From positions 1-5,595 of the forward strand of contig JAKACI010000111.1 of assembly GCA_021821565.1 (NCBI GenBank): a stretch of DNA of 5,595 nt. The letters are read 5' to 3'. Both the position numbers and the translations under genes were made by a program. Shown in pieces: positions 1 through 5,595 of the stretch. How positions within the stretch are numbered: position 1 is the stretch's first letter; every line of letters begins with the position of its first letter. A model generated the notes under the pieces. The model had not been told where the DNA came from. It saw only the letters and a program-made list of their open reading frames with translations, and did no database searches. The DNA is from a bacterium. Its GTDB lineage: Bacteria; SZUA-79; Acidulodesulfobacterales; Acidulodesulfobacteraceae.

Positions 1-1920
1 GCTTCTATATTCAATAAATCAACTAATTTTTCTATTATTTTAAAAAATGAGATAAATAATTTTGTTGCGCAAAATAGAAAAAAAGAATTTATTTATTTAT
101 ATTTTAAAAAATGGATTCAAGAAATATTAGAAAATAATGATAATGATAATGATAATGATAATGATAATATATGGAATTATTATTTTGAACCATTAATAAA
201 TAGCGTGGGCTACTATCCATCCTATGACATCGTATGTATGTTTTATCAGAAATTTAATATTTATGAAAATTTTATAAATGATTCAGGATTTTTTATGCAT
301 TTGCTTGAACTTTTAAAAAATAGGGAGCAGGAAGGGGAAAACAGTTTAGAATCATTCATACATTTTTTTGAAAACAGCAAATATGAAGAAAAACTATTTT
401 TAGTTAAGCTTAATTCTGCCAAAGATGCCGTAAATGTTTTGACTATGCATAAATCTAAAGGTTTACAGTTTCCCGTCGTTATTATTCCTTATGCGAGTAT
501 AAAAATAGATAGTCCCAATGAGATAATCGTTGAGTGTTCAAAATCAATTTGTGCCGGCAATCAATGCGAAGAATATAATCAACATTATTATAATAAAAAT
601 ATTAATGATGATTCTTATTATAATAATGATAATGATAATAATAGTAATAGTAATAGTAATAGTAATAGTGACTGTATTGAACTTGATTATGCCGATAAAA
701 TAAGTCAGGATTTTTTATTCAGTATTATTAAAGATATAATTAAAGATGAAGAATTAAATTTAAATTTAAATGTTAATTTAGGTACAGAATCAGATTTAAA
801 ATCAATATTCGGGGAGAATAAAAAGGTTATTGAATCTGTTATTTCATACATAAGGCAAAAATCATTAAATTTCATAGATGAATTAAATCTTTTTTATGTA
901 ACCTTGACAAGAGCGGAGAAAGAACTTTATATATTAATACCGCCTAAAATAGGTAACCATAAAAATAAATTAATGAGTTTATTTTTTAATGATAAAAATG
1001 AAAAAAATAAAAACAATATTTCCGATACAATACATTTGAACCCTGAACATAAATTTAATTCAGAAGATTATAAAGATTATAAAGATTATAATAAAAATAA
1101 TATTTCAGAAAATACCGATACGATCAACATGCTTGAATTCGGTATAAAAGAAATTTTTTCAAATATAAATCAAACCTTAAATAAGCCTTTTAATAATAAT
1201 GTAGTTAGCGAAACTGCAGATTTAAATACAGATACAATCAAAGATACAACTCGAGATACGGCTGCATTTATAAATGCAGATATCAATTCTGAAACTGTTT
1301 ATAATAATGTATTGAATTCAACAAACAGTTCAATGTTTTTTAATAATCATAATAAGAATAATTGGAATGAACATTTATACGGAATAATCCCTAAAGAAGA
1401 AATATTTGCTATGTTAAACGAAGATATAAGAAAACGCATAATAAGAGGAAATATTTTACATTTTATATTATCTAAAATAAATACTTTAAATGAAGATAAT
1501 TTTGAAACCATATTAGACGAGATGATTTATAAATATATTTCTGAATTTATTAATTCGCAAAATTATTTTATTGATGTGGATGAATTTGAACAAAAAACTA
1601 TCGCAAATGAACTTAATGATATATTTAAAATTAAAGAAACAGAAGAATGGTTTTTTGTAAAAGATGTAAATGTAAAAATATTTACCGAAAAAGAAATAGT
1701 CAATTATTACGGAGAATTAAAAAGAATAGATAGACTTATGGTATTTTCGGATAATATAAAAGTTATAGATTATAAAACAGGCATACCTGATGAATCCCAA
1801 TTAATAAAAGATAAAAATCAGATTAACGGCTATATCGGCATAATATCCGAAATGTATCCGGAGATGGCGGTTAAAGGATATATTTTATATATAGACAAAA
1901 AAGAGGTAAAAGAATTTTAG
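1..1920 (+). CDS. addA: AddA-type helicase-nuclease subunit, 3' part (5' end outside window)
   Basis: ATP-dependent helicase and nuclease subunit of an AddAB double-strand-break repair enzyme. The frame is open from base 1 (first codon GCT), so this is the last 639 residues of a protein usually around 1000-1200 long. The Walker A and other N-terminal helicase motifs lie upstream. Numbering from base 1, helicase motif V is at about residues 144-162 (core TMHKSKGLQFPVV). Motif VI is at 294-313 (core LFYVTLTRAEKEL, with R304). The C-terminal RecB-family nuclease domain has G483-x3-H487, GELKRIDR with D577, IDYKTG with D590 and K592, and Q607-x3-Y611, so the nuclease site looks intact. A GTG at 205 could be mistaken for a start, but the protein continues upstream with family-like sequence and no RBS is seen. 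Asn/Asp-rich inserts sit before motif V, between V and VI, and between VI and the nuclease. The stop abuts the addB start. AddA is chosen over RecB because the partner is an AddB with its own nuclease. Confidence 0.93.
   Translation, partial: ASIFNKSTNFSIILKNEINNFVAQNRKKEFIYLYFKKWIQEILENNDNDNDNDNDNIWNYYFEPLINSVGYYPSYDIVCMFYQKFNIYENFINDSGFFMHLLELLKNREQEGENSLESFIHFFENSKYEEKLFLVKLNSAKDAVNVLTMHKSKGLQFPVVIIPYASIKIDSPNEIIVECSKSICAGNQCEEYNQHYYNKNINDDSYYNNDNDNNSNSNSNSNSDCIELDYADKISQDFLFSIIKDIIKDEELNLNLNVNLGTESDLKSIFGENKKVIESVISYIRQKSLNFIDELNLFYVTLTRAEKELYILIPPKIGNHKNKLMSLFFNDKNEKNKNNISDTIHLNPEHKFNSEDYKDYKDYNKNNISENTDTINMLEFGIKEIFSNINQTLNKPFNNNVVSETADLNTDTIKDTTRDTAAFINADINSETVYNNVLNSTNSSMFFNNHNKNNWNEHLYGIIPKEEIFAMLNEDIRKRIIRGNILHFILSKINTLNEDNFETILDEMIYKYISEFINSQNYFIDVDEFEQKTIANELNDIFKIKETEEWFFVKDVNVKIFTEKEIVNYYGELKRIDRLMVFSDNIKVIDYKTGIPDESQLIKDKNQINGYIGIISEMYPEMAVKGYILYIDKKEVKEF
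139..168 (+). repeat. In-frame (GATAAT)x5 microsatellite in addA
   Basis: Five perfect tandem copies of the hexamer GATAAT, preceded by AATAAT, encode an alternating Asp-Asn run in the AddA fragment. The array lies upstream of motif V in a stretch with no recognisable motif, probably a surface loop. The unit is a multiple of three, so gain or loss of copies would change loop length without breaking the frame. Confidence 0.9.
571..669 (+). repeat. Asn-rich insert with (GATAAT)x2 and (AATAGT)x5 between helicase motifs V and VI of addA
   Basis: A low-complexity stretch of Asn, Tyr, Asp and Ser codons. It contains two GATAAT units (628-639) followed directly by five perfect AATAGT units (640-669), which encode Asp-Asn and then Asn-Ser repeats. 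It separates motif V (about 430-486) from motif VI (about 880-939), making this inter-motif segment long. It is probably a disordered loop that does not disturb the ATPase core. Confidence 0.88.
1066..1092 (+). repeat. 9-bp tandem repeat x3 (GATTATAAA)
   Basis: Copies at 1066-1074, 1075-1083 and 1084-1092. The third ends AAT instead of AAA. It encodes DYKDYKDYN inside the helicase-nuclease linker of AddA. Confidence 0.88.
1231..1266 (+). repeat. Degenerate 12-bp tandem repeat x3 in addA (Asp-Thr-x-x)
   Basis: Three adjacent 12-bp units at 1231, 1243 and 1255 each start with GATAC and encode DTIK, DTTR and DTAA. The divergence between copies indicates an older expansion than the perfect 6-bp arrays. 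Confidence 0.65.
1902..1907 (+). promoter_or_regulatory. Probable ribosome binding site for addB inside the addA 3' end
   Basis: AGAGGT lies 13 bases before the addB ATG, inside the last codons of addA. The spacing is longer than the usual 5-9 bases. The abutting TAG-ATG junction therefore suggests that addB translation is coupled to termination of addA, with this weak Shine-Dalgarno sequence helping re-initiation. Confidence 0.4.
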
Positions 1921-4900
1921 ATGAAAATTTACACGCTTGCATATAAAGATTCTATCATTGAGTATTTAGTCGAAAAACTGATTAATGAAGCGAACGGCAA
2001 TTATGAAAATTATAATGGCAGTAATAACAATTTTGATAATAATGACAATAAGAATAAGAATAGAATAAATAAAGATTTTTCAAAATATGCCGTAATTTTC
2101 CCCGGTAAAAGACCTGCTTTGTACCTTAGAAAAATCATATCCGATAAAATAAACTCGTCTTATTATCCGCCGCTTATGTTTTCAATAAATGAATTTATTA
2201 AATTTATTGCAGAAAAAGCCAGAGGTATTAGAAAAGAGGTAAGCAGTATAGATGCCGTATGGTTTTTATATAATATCGCAAAAGATATTTTTAAAATTCA
2301 GAGCAATCAGGGCAATACGATTAACACAATTAACATCAATAGAATCAATAATGATACTACCAATGACGTTATAAGTTTAGGTTTAAATAATCTAAACAAA
2401 TTTGAGGATTTTTTCCCCTGGGGACTGCAGGTGTTTAATATAATTAATGAATTAGATGCCGAGTCAATAGAAAATGATAAGCTAAAGTCTATAAAATCGT
2501 ACATGGCGGATATACCTTTTAATATAAGCCTATTTTATAACAATTTATCAAAAATACGTGAAAATTTTCACAGCAAATTACGTGAAAATAATCTGTCATC
2601 ACAGGGTTTAGACTGTATTGATGCGTTAAAATATATTAATGTCAATACATATGTTAATACAGATGTAAATGCAGATGTGCTATCGGAAAATATATTTAAT
2701 TTTAATAAAGAATTACGGAAAATATATTTTGCGGGGTTTATTTCGCTTAATAAAACCGAATCAGGTATTATCAAAACTTTAATAAAAAGCGGTGCTGCAG
2801 AATTTTATACCCAATTCGAATCTTTAAAAGAAGAAGAATATTTAGAAGACTATATTGTCTCAAAATTAATAAAATCATTAGATAACCCTGAAATAGAACA
2901 TGTTTTTAATAATAAATTTAATAATGAAAATTACACGGAAACGGTTTTAAATTTTTACGAAGGGTTTGATGCACATTCTGAACTAACTCCAAGCGTAAAT
3001 ATTTTCAACGAAAATAATTTTGACCCGGAAAATAGCGCAGTTGCTTTGCCTGACTCAAATACTCTAATGCCGTTTTTATACCATGTAATAAATTATATTG
3101 ATTTAGATTACAATATAACTATGGGATATTCTTTAAAAAGAACCCCGTTTTATTCATTATTTGAACTTATATCTAAGGCTCAAGAATCAATGATAGCAAT
3201 GACAATGATAGCAGAAAAGGAAATAAAAGAAAAAAACAAAAATATATATAAATATTTTGCAAAAGATTATATAAATTTATTAAAGCATCCATATGTTAAG
3301 ACATTATACGGCAAAGAAAGCATTTTTGTCGTAAACTATATAGAAAAATATATAGCAGAAAACGGCTATAGCTATATTACGCTTAATGGCATTGAAGGCA
3401 TAACATTAGACCATAATTATAACGGCAAAGTAAATTCCGATGCAATAGAATTAAACCATACGGAATTAAAGAGTATAATTCAGAAAATTCATAAACATTT
3501 TTTTATAAATTTTGAAATTAATAAAATTACGCCTGATGACTTTTCAAACAATGTATTTCAAATAATTAATTTGGTAGTCGGCAAAAATAGCGGTGCCCTT
3601 AATTATAAACTTGCTCCAGAATTTGCCAAGAAAATCATAGAAATAATTAATGTATTCAATAATTCTTATTTCAATAATGAAATAATGAATAAAAAATCAA
3701 TATTCAGATTATTTAAATATTATACGGATAATGAATTTGCAGCTTTCAACGGTATACCGCTGAAAGGTTTGCAAATTATGGGTATTCTTGAAACAAGAAC
3801 TTTAAAGTTTGACAAAGTTATAATATTTGATTCCAATGAAGACATTTTGCCTCCGATAAAAAAATATGATTCTCTGCTGCCTTATACTTTAAGGAAAAAA
3901 TTAGGGATGTTATATTATACGGATTACGAAGCTTTATATAGATACTATTTTAGAAGATTAGTTTTTGGCGCACGGGAGGCTGATGTAATTTACATCAAAA
4001 ATGACAATAAAGTCAGAAGCAGATTTATTGAGGAAATTATTTGGGATGAAGAGAAAAAAACAAAAAATCTTAATATAGAAGATAAGATAAAAATTTTAGG
4101 TTTTAAAACAGATATTTCTCAAAATAACAATCTTAATTTTGAAATTAAGAAAAATAATTTAATATTAGAAATAATTGACAATATATTTAAAAAACTTACC
4201 ATTACCGCAATAGATGCTTACGTTAATTGCCCCGCGCAATTTTATTATAAATATATAGCCTGTCTTGCTGAAACCGATACTGTCAATGAAGGTTTAGAAT
4301 CTGGCGAAATTGGAATATTTGTTCATGGTGTTCTTAAGGAATTTTATGAAAATTTTAAAAAAGACAATTGTAATATCAAAAACATTAAAGAGTTTAACAG
4401 CTTTAGTAGAAATCGTATAAACGGTAAAGGCAGTAATGACAATAGCAATAGCAATAAAATTGAAGATAACTTAGATAAGTATATAAAAGAAAAAATAATT
4501 AAAATTATAGAAGAGTTTAAAATAAAAAATTATATAAACAATAAAAAAAATAAATCCACAAATAATAGCGTCAACAATAATAATATAAATAATACAAGTA
4601 TTAGCGAAATATATAACGGCAATATCAATTTAAACTTCTCAAACATGCCAAACTGCGTTGTTGATTTTAAGATAGGTATAAATGAAACTGATGGCGGAGA
4701 TTATTTTTTATTTAAAGAAATGTCTAAGGATTTATTATTTAATTTTATAAAATATGATTTGAAAAATAATTGTCTGAATAAAAAAGAATGGGAAATTTTA
4801 GAATTAGAAAGCGAAATTGAAGCCGATTTTGATATCGGAGAAGATGAAAAAGGTCGGAATAAAACAATTAAACTTTTTGGAAGGATAGATAGGATTGATA

Positions 4901-5532
4901 AATTTATAGATAAAAATAATCTAAAAAACGGTGAAGATTATAATAATTATAATGAAAATAACGGTAAGGAAAATGATTGCAGCTTAACAGGGTCTGTCAA
5001 TACAAGAAATAATGGTTTCAATGAAGGTGCTGCCGAAGATATAATAATTATTGATTATAAAACAGGAAAAAAAGCAGTAAAACCTGATATTGATAAGCTA
5101 TTAAAATATTGCGCAGGTAGACCTCTTTCTGACAGAAGTAAAATAAAAGAACTTATAAAATCCTTTCAGCTTCCTGTTTATATTTATTTATTTAAACAAT
5201 CAACATTCAGTGCGGACAAAAATAAAACAAGCATAAAAGATTATAATAATATTAATGCTTGCCTTAGTTTTATATCATTAGATACGAAAACCGATAAAGA
5301 AAAATATAGACAGTATATGTTTAACGCTATCAATAAAAACAAAAACATTAATAATTGTAATAATAATGACGATACGGATACAACGTATATAATGGAAAAT
5401 ATTATTCTGCCGTCTTTAAGAAATATAATAAATGAAATACTAGACCCAAAGAAATCTTTTATTCCGGATACTTCTAACGATAAAGTTTGCGGATATTGTT
5501 CTTATTCTCTGTTATGCGGTAAAAATTTTTAA
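1921..5532 (+). CDS. addB: AddB-type subunit with RecB-family nuclease and Fe-S cysteines
   Basis: Second subunit of the AddAB double-strand-break resection enzyme; AddB is the subunit that scans for Chi in characterised systems. It has 1203 residues, like the usual 1100-1200. The N-terminal half is helicase-like: FPGKRPALYLR at 60-70, a Phe-Phe-Pro-Trp segment near 166 and ILETRTLKFDKVIIFDSNE at 622-640, followed by LPP and LLPYTLRKKLG. No Walker A (GxxxxGKT) is visible, so it is probably not an ATPase. The nuclease domain begins with YVNCPAQFYYKY (C770), then G798-x3-H802, GRIDRID (D990), IDYKTG (D1045, K1047) and Q1083-x3-Y1087. C1190, C1193 and C1199 (C-x2-C-x5-C) with C770 match the four ligands of the AddB 4Fe-4S cluster. 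The ATG follows the addA stop with no gap, which supports this start and translational coupling. Asn-rich inserts occur at about residues 25-51, 129-150, 239-253, 831-850, 871-905, 1003-1037 and 1139-1155. Confidence 0.93.
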   Translation: MKIYTLAYKDSIIEYLVEKLINEANGNYENYNGSNNNFDNNDNKNKNRINKDFSKYAVIFPGKRPALYLRKIISDKINSSYYPPLMFSINEFIKFIAEKARGIRKEVSSIDAVWFLYNIAKDIFKIQSNQGNTINTININRINNDTTNDVISLGLNNLNKFEDFFPWGLQVFNIINELDAESIENDKLKSIKSYMADIPFNISLFYNNLSKIRENFHSKLRENNLSSQGLDCIDALKYINVNTYVNTDVNADVLSENIFNFNKELRKIYFAGFISLNKTESGIIKTLIKSGAAEFYTQFESLKEEEYLEDYIVSKLIKSLDNPEIEHVFNNKFNNENYTETVLNFYEGFDAHSELTPSVNIFNENNFDPENSAVALPDSNTLMPFLYHVINYIDLDYNITMGYSLKRTPFYSLFELISKAQESMIAMTMIAEKEIKEKNKNIYKYFAKDYINLLKHPYVKTLYGKESIFVVNYIEKYIAENGYSYITLNGIEGITLDHNYNGKVNSDAIELNHTELKSIIQKIHKHFFINFEINKITPDDFSNNVFQIINLVVGKNSGALNYKLAPEFAKKIIEIINVFNNSYFNNEIMNKKSIFRLFKYYTDNEFAAFNGIPLKGLQIMGILETRTLKFDKVIIFDSNEDILPPIKKYDSLLPYTLRKKLGMLYYTDYEALYRYYFRRLVFGAREADVIYIKNDNKVRSRFIEEIIWDEEKKTKNLNIEDKIKILGFKTDISQNNNLNFEIKKNNLILEIIDNIFKKLTITAIDAYVNCPAQFYYKYIACLAETDTVNEGLESGEIGIFVHGVLKEFYENFKKDNCNIKNIKEFNSFSRNRINGKGSNDNSNSNKIEDNLDKYIKEKIIKIIEEFKIKNYINNKKNKSTNNSVNNNNINNTSISEIYNGNINLNFSNMPNCVVDFKIGINETDGGDYFLFKEMSKDLLFNFIKYDLKNNCLNKKEWEILELESEIEADFDIGEDEKGRNKTIKLFGRIDRIDKFIDKNNLKNGEDYNNYNENNGKENDCSLTGSVNTRNNGFNEGAAEDIIIIDYKTGKKAVKPDIDKLLKYCAGRPLSDRSKIKELIKSFQLPVYIYLFKQSTFSADKNKTSIKDYNNINACLSFISLDTKTDKEKYRQYMFNAINKNKNINNCNNNDDTDTTYIMENIILPSLRNIINEILDPKKSFIPDTSNDKVCGYCSYSLLCGKNF
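1993..2073 (+). other. Asn-rich insert near the AddB N-terminus
   Basis: Residues 25-51 of AddB are mostly Asn with Asp, Lys, Gly and Tyr. They separate the first strand and helix (about residues 2-22) from the conserved AVIFPGKRP segment. This is the position where the helicase-derived fold would place its phosphate-binding loop and the following helix. In this branch of AddB the Walker A motif is absent, so the insert is probably tolerated as a loop. Confidence 0.7.
2551..2598 (+). repeat. Partial 24-bp duplication in addB containing a 14-bp palindrome
   Basis: An 11-bp identical block (TACGTGAAAAT) occurs at 2555-2565 and again at 2579-2589, 24 bp apart. The protein shows the same period: KIRENFHS is followed directly by KLRENNLS (residues 211-226). 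The first copy also contains the perfect palindrome GTGAAAATTTTCAC at 2558-2571. It looks like a local, in-frame tandem duplication that has since diverged. Confidence 0.55.
2641..2676 (+). repeat. Degenerate 12-bp tandem repeat x3 in addB (Val-Asn-x-x)
   Basis: Units at 2641, 2653 and 2665 encode VNTY, VNTD and VNAD (AddB residues 241-252). Copies differ at a few bases but keep the 12-bp period. This matches the 12-bp Asp-Thr-x-x array in addA in period and style. Confidence 0.7.
4411..4635 (+). other. Two Asn-rich inserts inside the AddB nuclease domain
   Basis: Two low-complexity blocks, residues 831-850 (4411-4470, with two AATAGC units) and 871-905 (4531-4635, mostly Asn), flank a Lys/Glu/Ile-rich segment that is probably helical (about 851-869). 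They lie between the conserved H802 and D990 of the nuclease and push the first cluster cysteine (C770) far from the other three. Confidence 0.75.
4927..5031 (+). other. Asn-rich insert between the two catalytic acidic motifs of the AddB nuclease
   Basis: Residues about 1003-1037 of AddB are rich in Asn, Gly, Glu and Tyr and sit between GRIDRID (D990) and IDYKTG (D1045). The spacing from D990 to D1045 is 55 residues. The equivalent spacing in the AddA of this window (D577 to D590) is 13. The insert probably extends the beta-hairpin turn joining two core strands of the active site. Confidence 0.75.
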
Positions 5533-5533
5533 A

Positions 5534-5595
5534 ATGCTAATAAAAATAAACATCCCAAATAAATTGGGGGGGGGGGGGGGGAGGGCGTGGAAATT
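5534..5595 (+). CDS. Possible start of a third coupled gene, truncated by the window edge
   Basis: An ATG lies one base after the addB TAA and the frame stays open to the end of the window, starting MLIKINIPNKL. GCGGT at 5516-5520 sits 13 bases before this ATG, the same distance as the AGAGGT before the addB start. The frame then runs into the 16-G tract, giving five Gly codons, which makes the downstream reading doubtful. The product cannot be recognised. It could equally be chance in AT-rich sequence after the operon. Confidence 0.2.
   Translation, partial: MLIKINIPNKLGGGGGRAWK
5566..5581 (+). repeat. Homopolymer tract of 16 G near the window end
   Basis: Sixteen consecutive G residues followed by a further G-rich stretch (AGGGCGTGG), in a sequence otherwise dominated by A and T. 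It is 14 bases from the end of the window. It may be a real slippage-prone tract, or a poly-G sequencing artefact built into a contig end. The sequence alone does not decide this, though the position and composition favour an artefact. Confidence 0.9.

Larger units (their letters stand above)
985..1374 (+). other. Long low-complexity linker between helicase and nuclease domains of addA
   Basis: About 130 residues rich in Asn, Asp, Thr, Lys and Ser between motif VI and the C-terminal nuclease domain, which begins to be recognisable near 1380. It holds two short tandem repeats: three copies of a 9-bp unit GATTATAAA (1066-1092, last copy ending AAT), giving Asp-Tyr-Lys repeats, and three degenerate 12-bp units starting GATAC (1231-1266), giving Asp-Thr-x-x repeats. 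A tether between the helicase core and the nuclease is normal in AddA and RecB. The composition and repeat content here are unusual. Confidence 0.75.

Noticed and set aside
139..669. Repeats as part of a CRISPR array or other non-coding repeat system
   Set aside because: The units are 6 bp, contiguous without spacers, and lie in frame inside a conserved protein-coding gene.
205..1920. AddA as a complete protein starting at the GTG at 205
   Set aside because: The same frame is open back to base 1 with protein-like, family-consistent sequence and no ribosome binding site precedes 205. The motifs required for an AddA helicase upstream of motif V are missing, so the gene is cut by the window edge.
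2307..2504. Minus-strand open frame of 65 codons
   Set aside because: It lies wholly inside addB opposite an Asn/Ile-rich coding stretch. Its Leu/Ile/Val-rich translation is the expected shadow of AAT and ATT codons, and no supporting motif or RBS is seen.
2568..2774. Minus-strand open frame of 68 codons
   Set aside because: Wholly antisense to conserved addB sequence and without recognisable motif; treated as a shadow frame.
1..5532. A new phage-defence or toxin system in place of AddAB
   Set aside because: The helicase motifs, the two RecB-family nuclease domains, the AddB cysteines and the gene adjacency are all explained by AddAB. No extra domain pointing to a different role is visible.
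5554..5568. Hairpin CCCAA-ATAAA-TTGGG as a rho-independent terminator of the operon
   Set aside because: The stem is only five pairs and is followed by G residues, not T, on the plus strand. One arm lies in the doubtful G tract. On the minus strand it would be followed by a T-rich stretch, but no minus-strand gene is visible.
5583..5590. GGGCGTGG as a Chi-like recombination hotspot for the encoded AddAB
   Set aside because: Chi sequences are short and species-specific, the match is only a general G-rich resemblance, and this stretch is the least trustworthy part of the sequence.

Overview
The window is the end of an operon-like segment from a very AT-rich bacterium. It carries two adjacent plus-strand genes for the two subunits of an AddAB-type helicase-nuclease, the enzyme that processes double-strand DNA ends for RecA-dependent recombination. 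Bacterial origin is suggested by tight packing without introns, a stop codon directly abutting the next start, and the AddAB architecture itself. Asparagine is extremely common and almost always AAT, lysine is mostly AAA, and third positions are mostly A or T. The AddB resembles the branch without a Walker A motif (as in proteobacterial AddB) more than the Firmicutes branch. A low-GC proteobacterium-like lineage is therefore a reasonable guess, but the taxon cannot be fixed from this sequence.

Layout: positions 1-1920 hold the 3' part of addA. The reading frame is open from the first base, so the gene begins outside the window. The fragment carries helicase motifs V and VI and a complete C-terminal RecB-family nuclease domain. 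Its TAG stop (1918-1920) is followed without a gap by the ATG of addB (1921-5532, 1203 residues, complete). AddB has an inactive helicase-like fold, a RecB-family nuclease domain and four cysteines placed as in the AddB iron-sulphur cluster. The last 63 bases hold an ATG one base after the addB stop, open to the window edge, and a run of 16 G residues just before the end. There is no non-coding stretch longer than 300 bases, and I saw no RNA gene, mobile element or CRISPR array.

Together the subunits should form a heterodimer with one ATP-driven motor (AddA) and two nuclease sites, one per subunit. It would unwind and resect broken DNA and load or hand over to RecA. What stands out is that both proteins carry many Asn-rich low-complexity inserts. 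Several are visibly built from in-frame tandem DNA repeats of 6, 9 or 12 bp, and one lies between the catalytic acidic residues of the AddB nuclease. I did not find a convincing new multi-gene system; the novelty is in the structure of these two proteins and in the odd G-tract end of the sequence.
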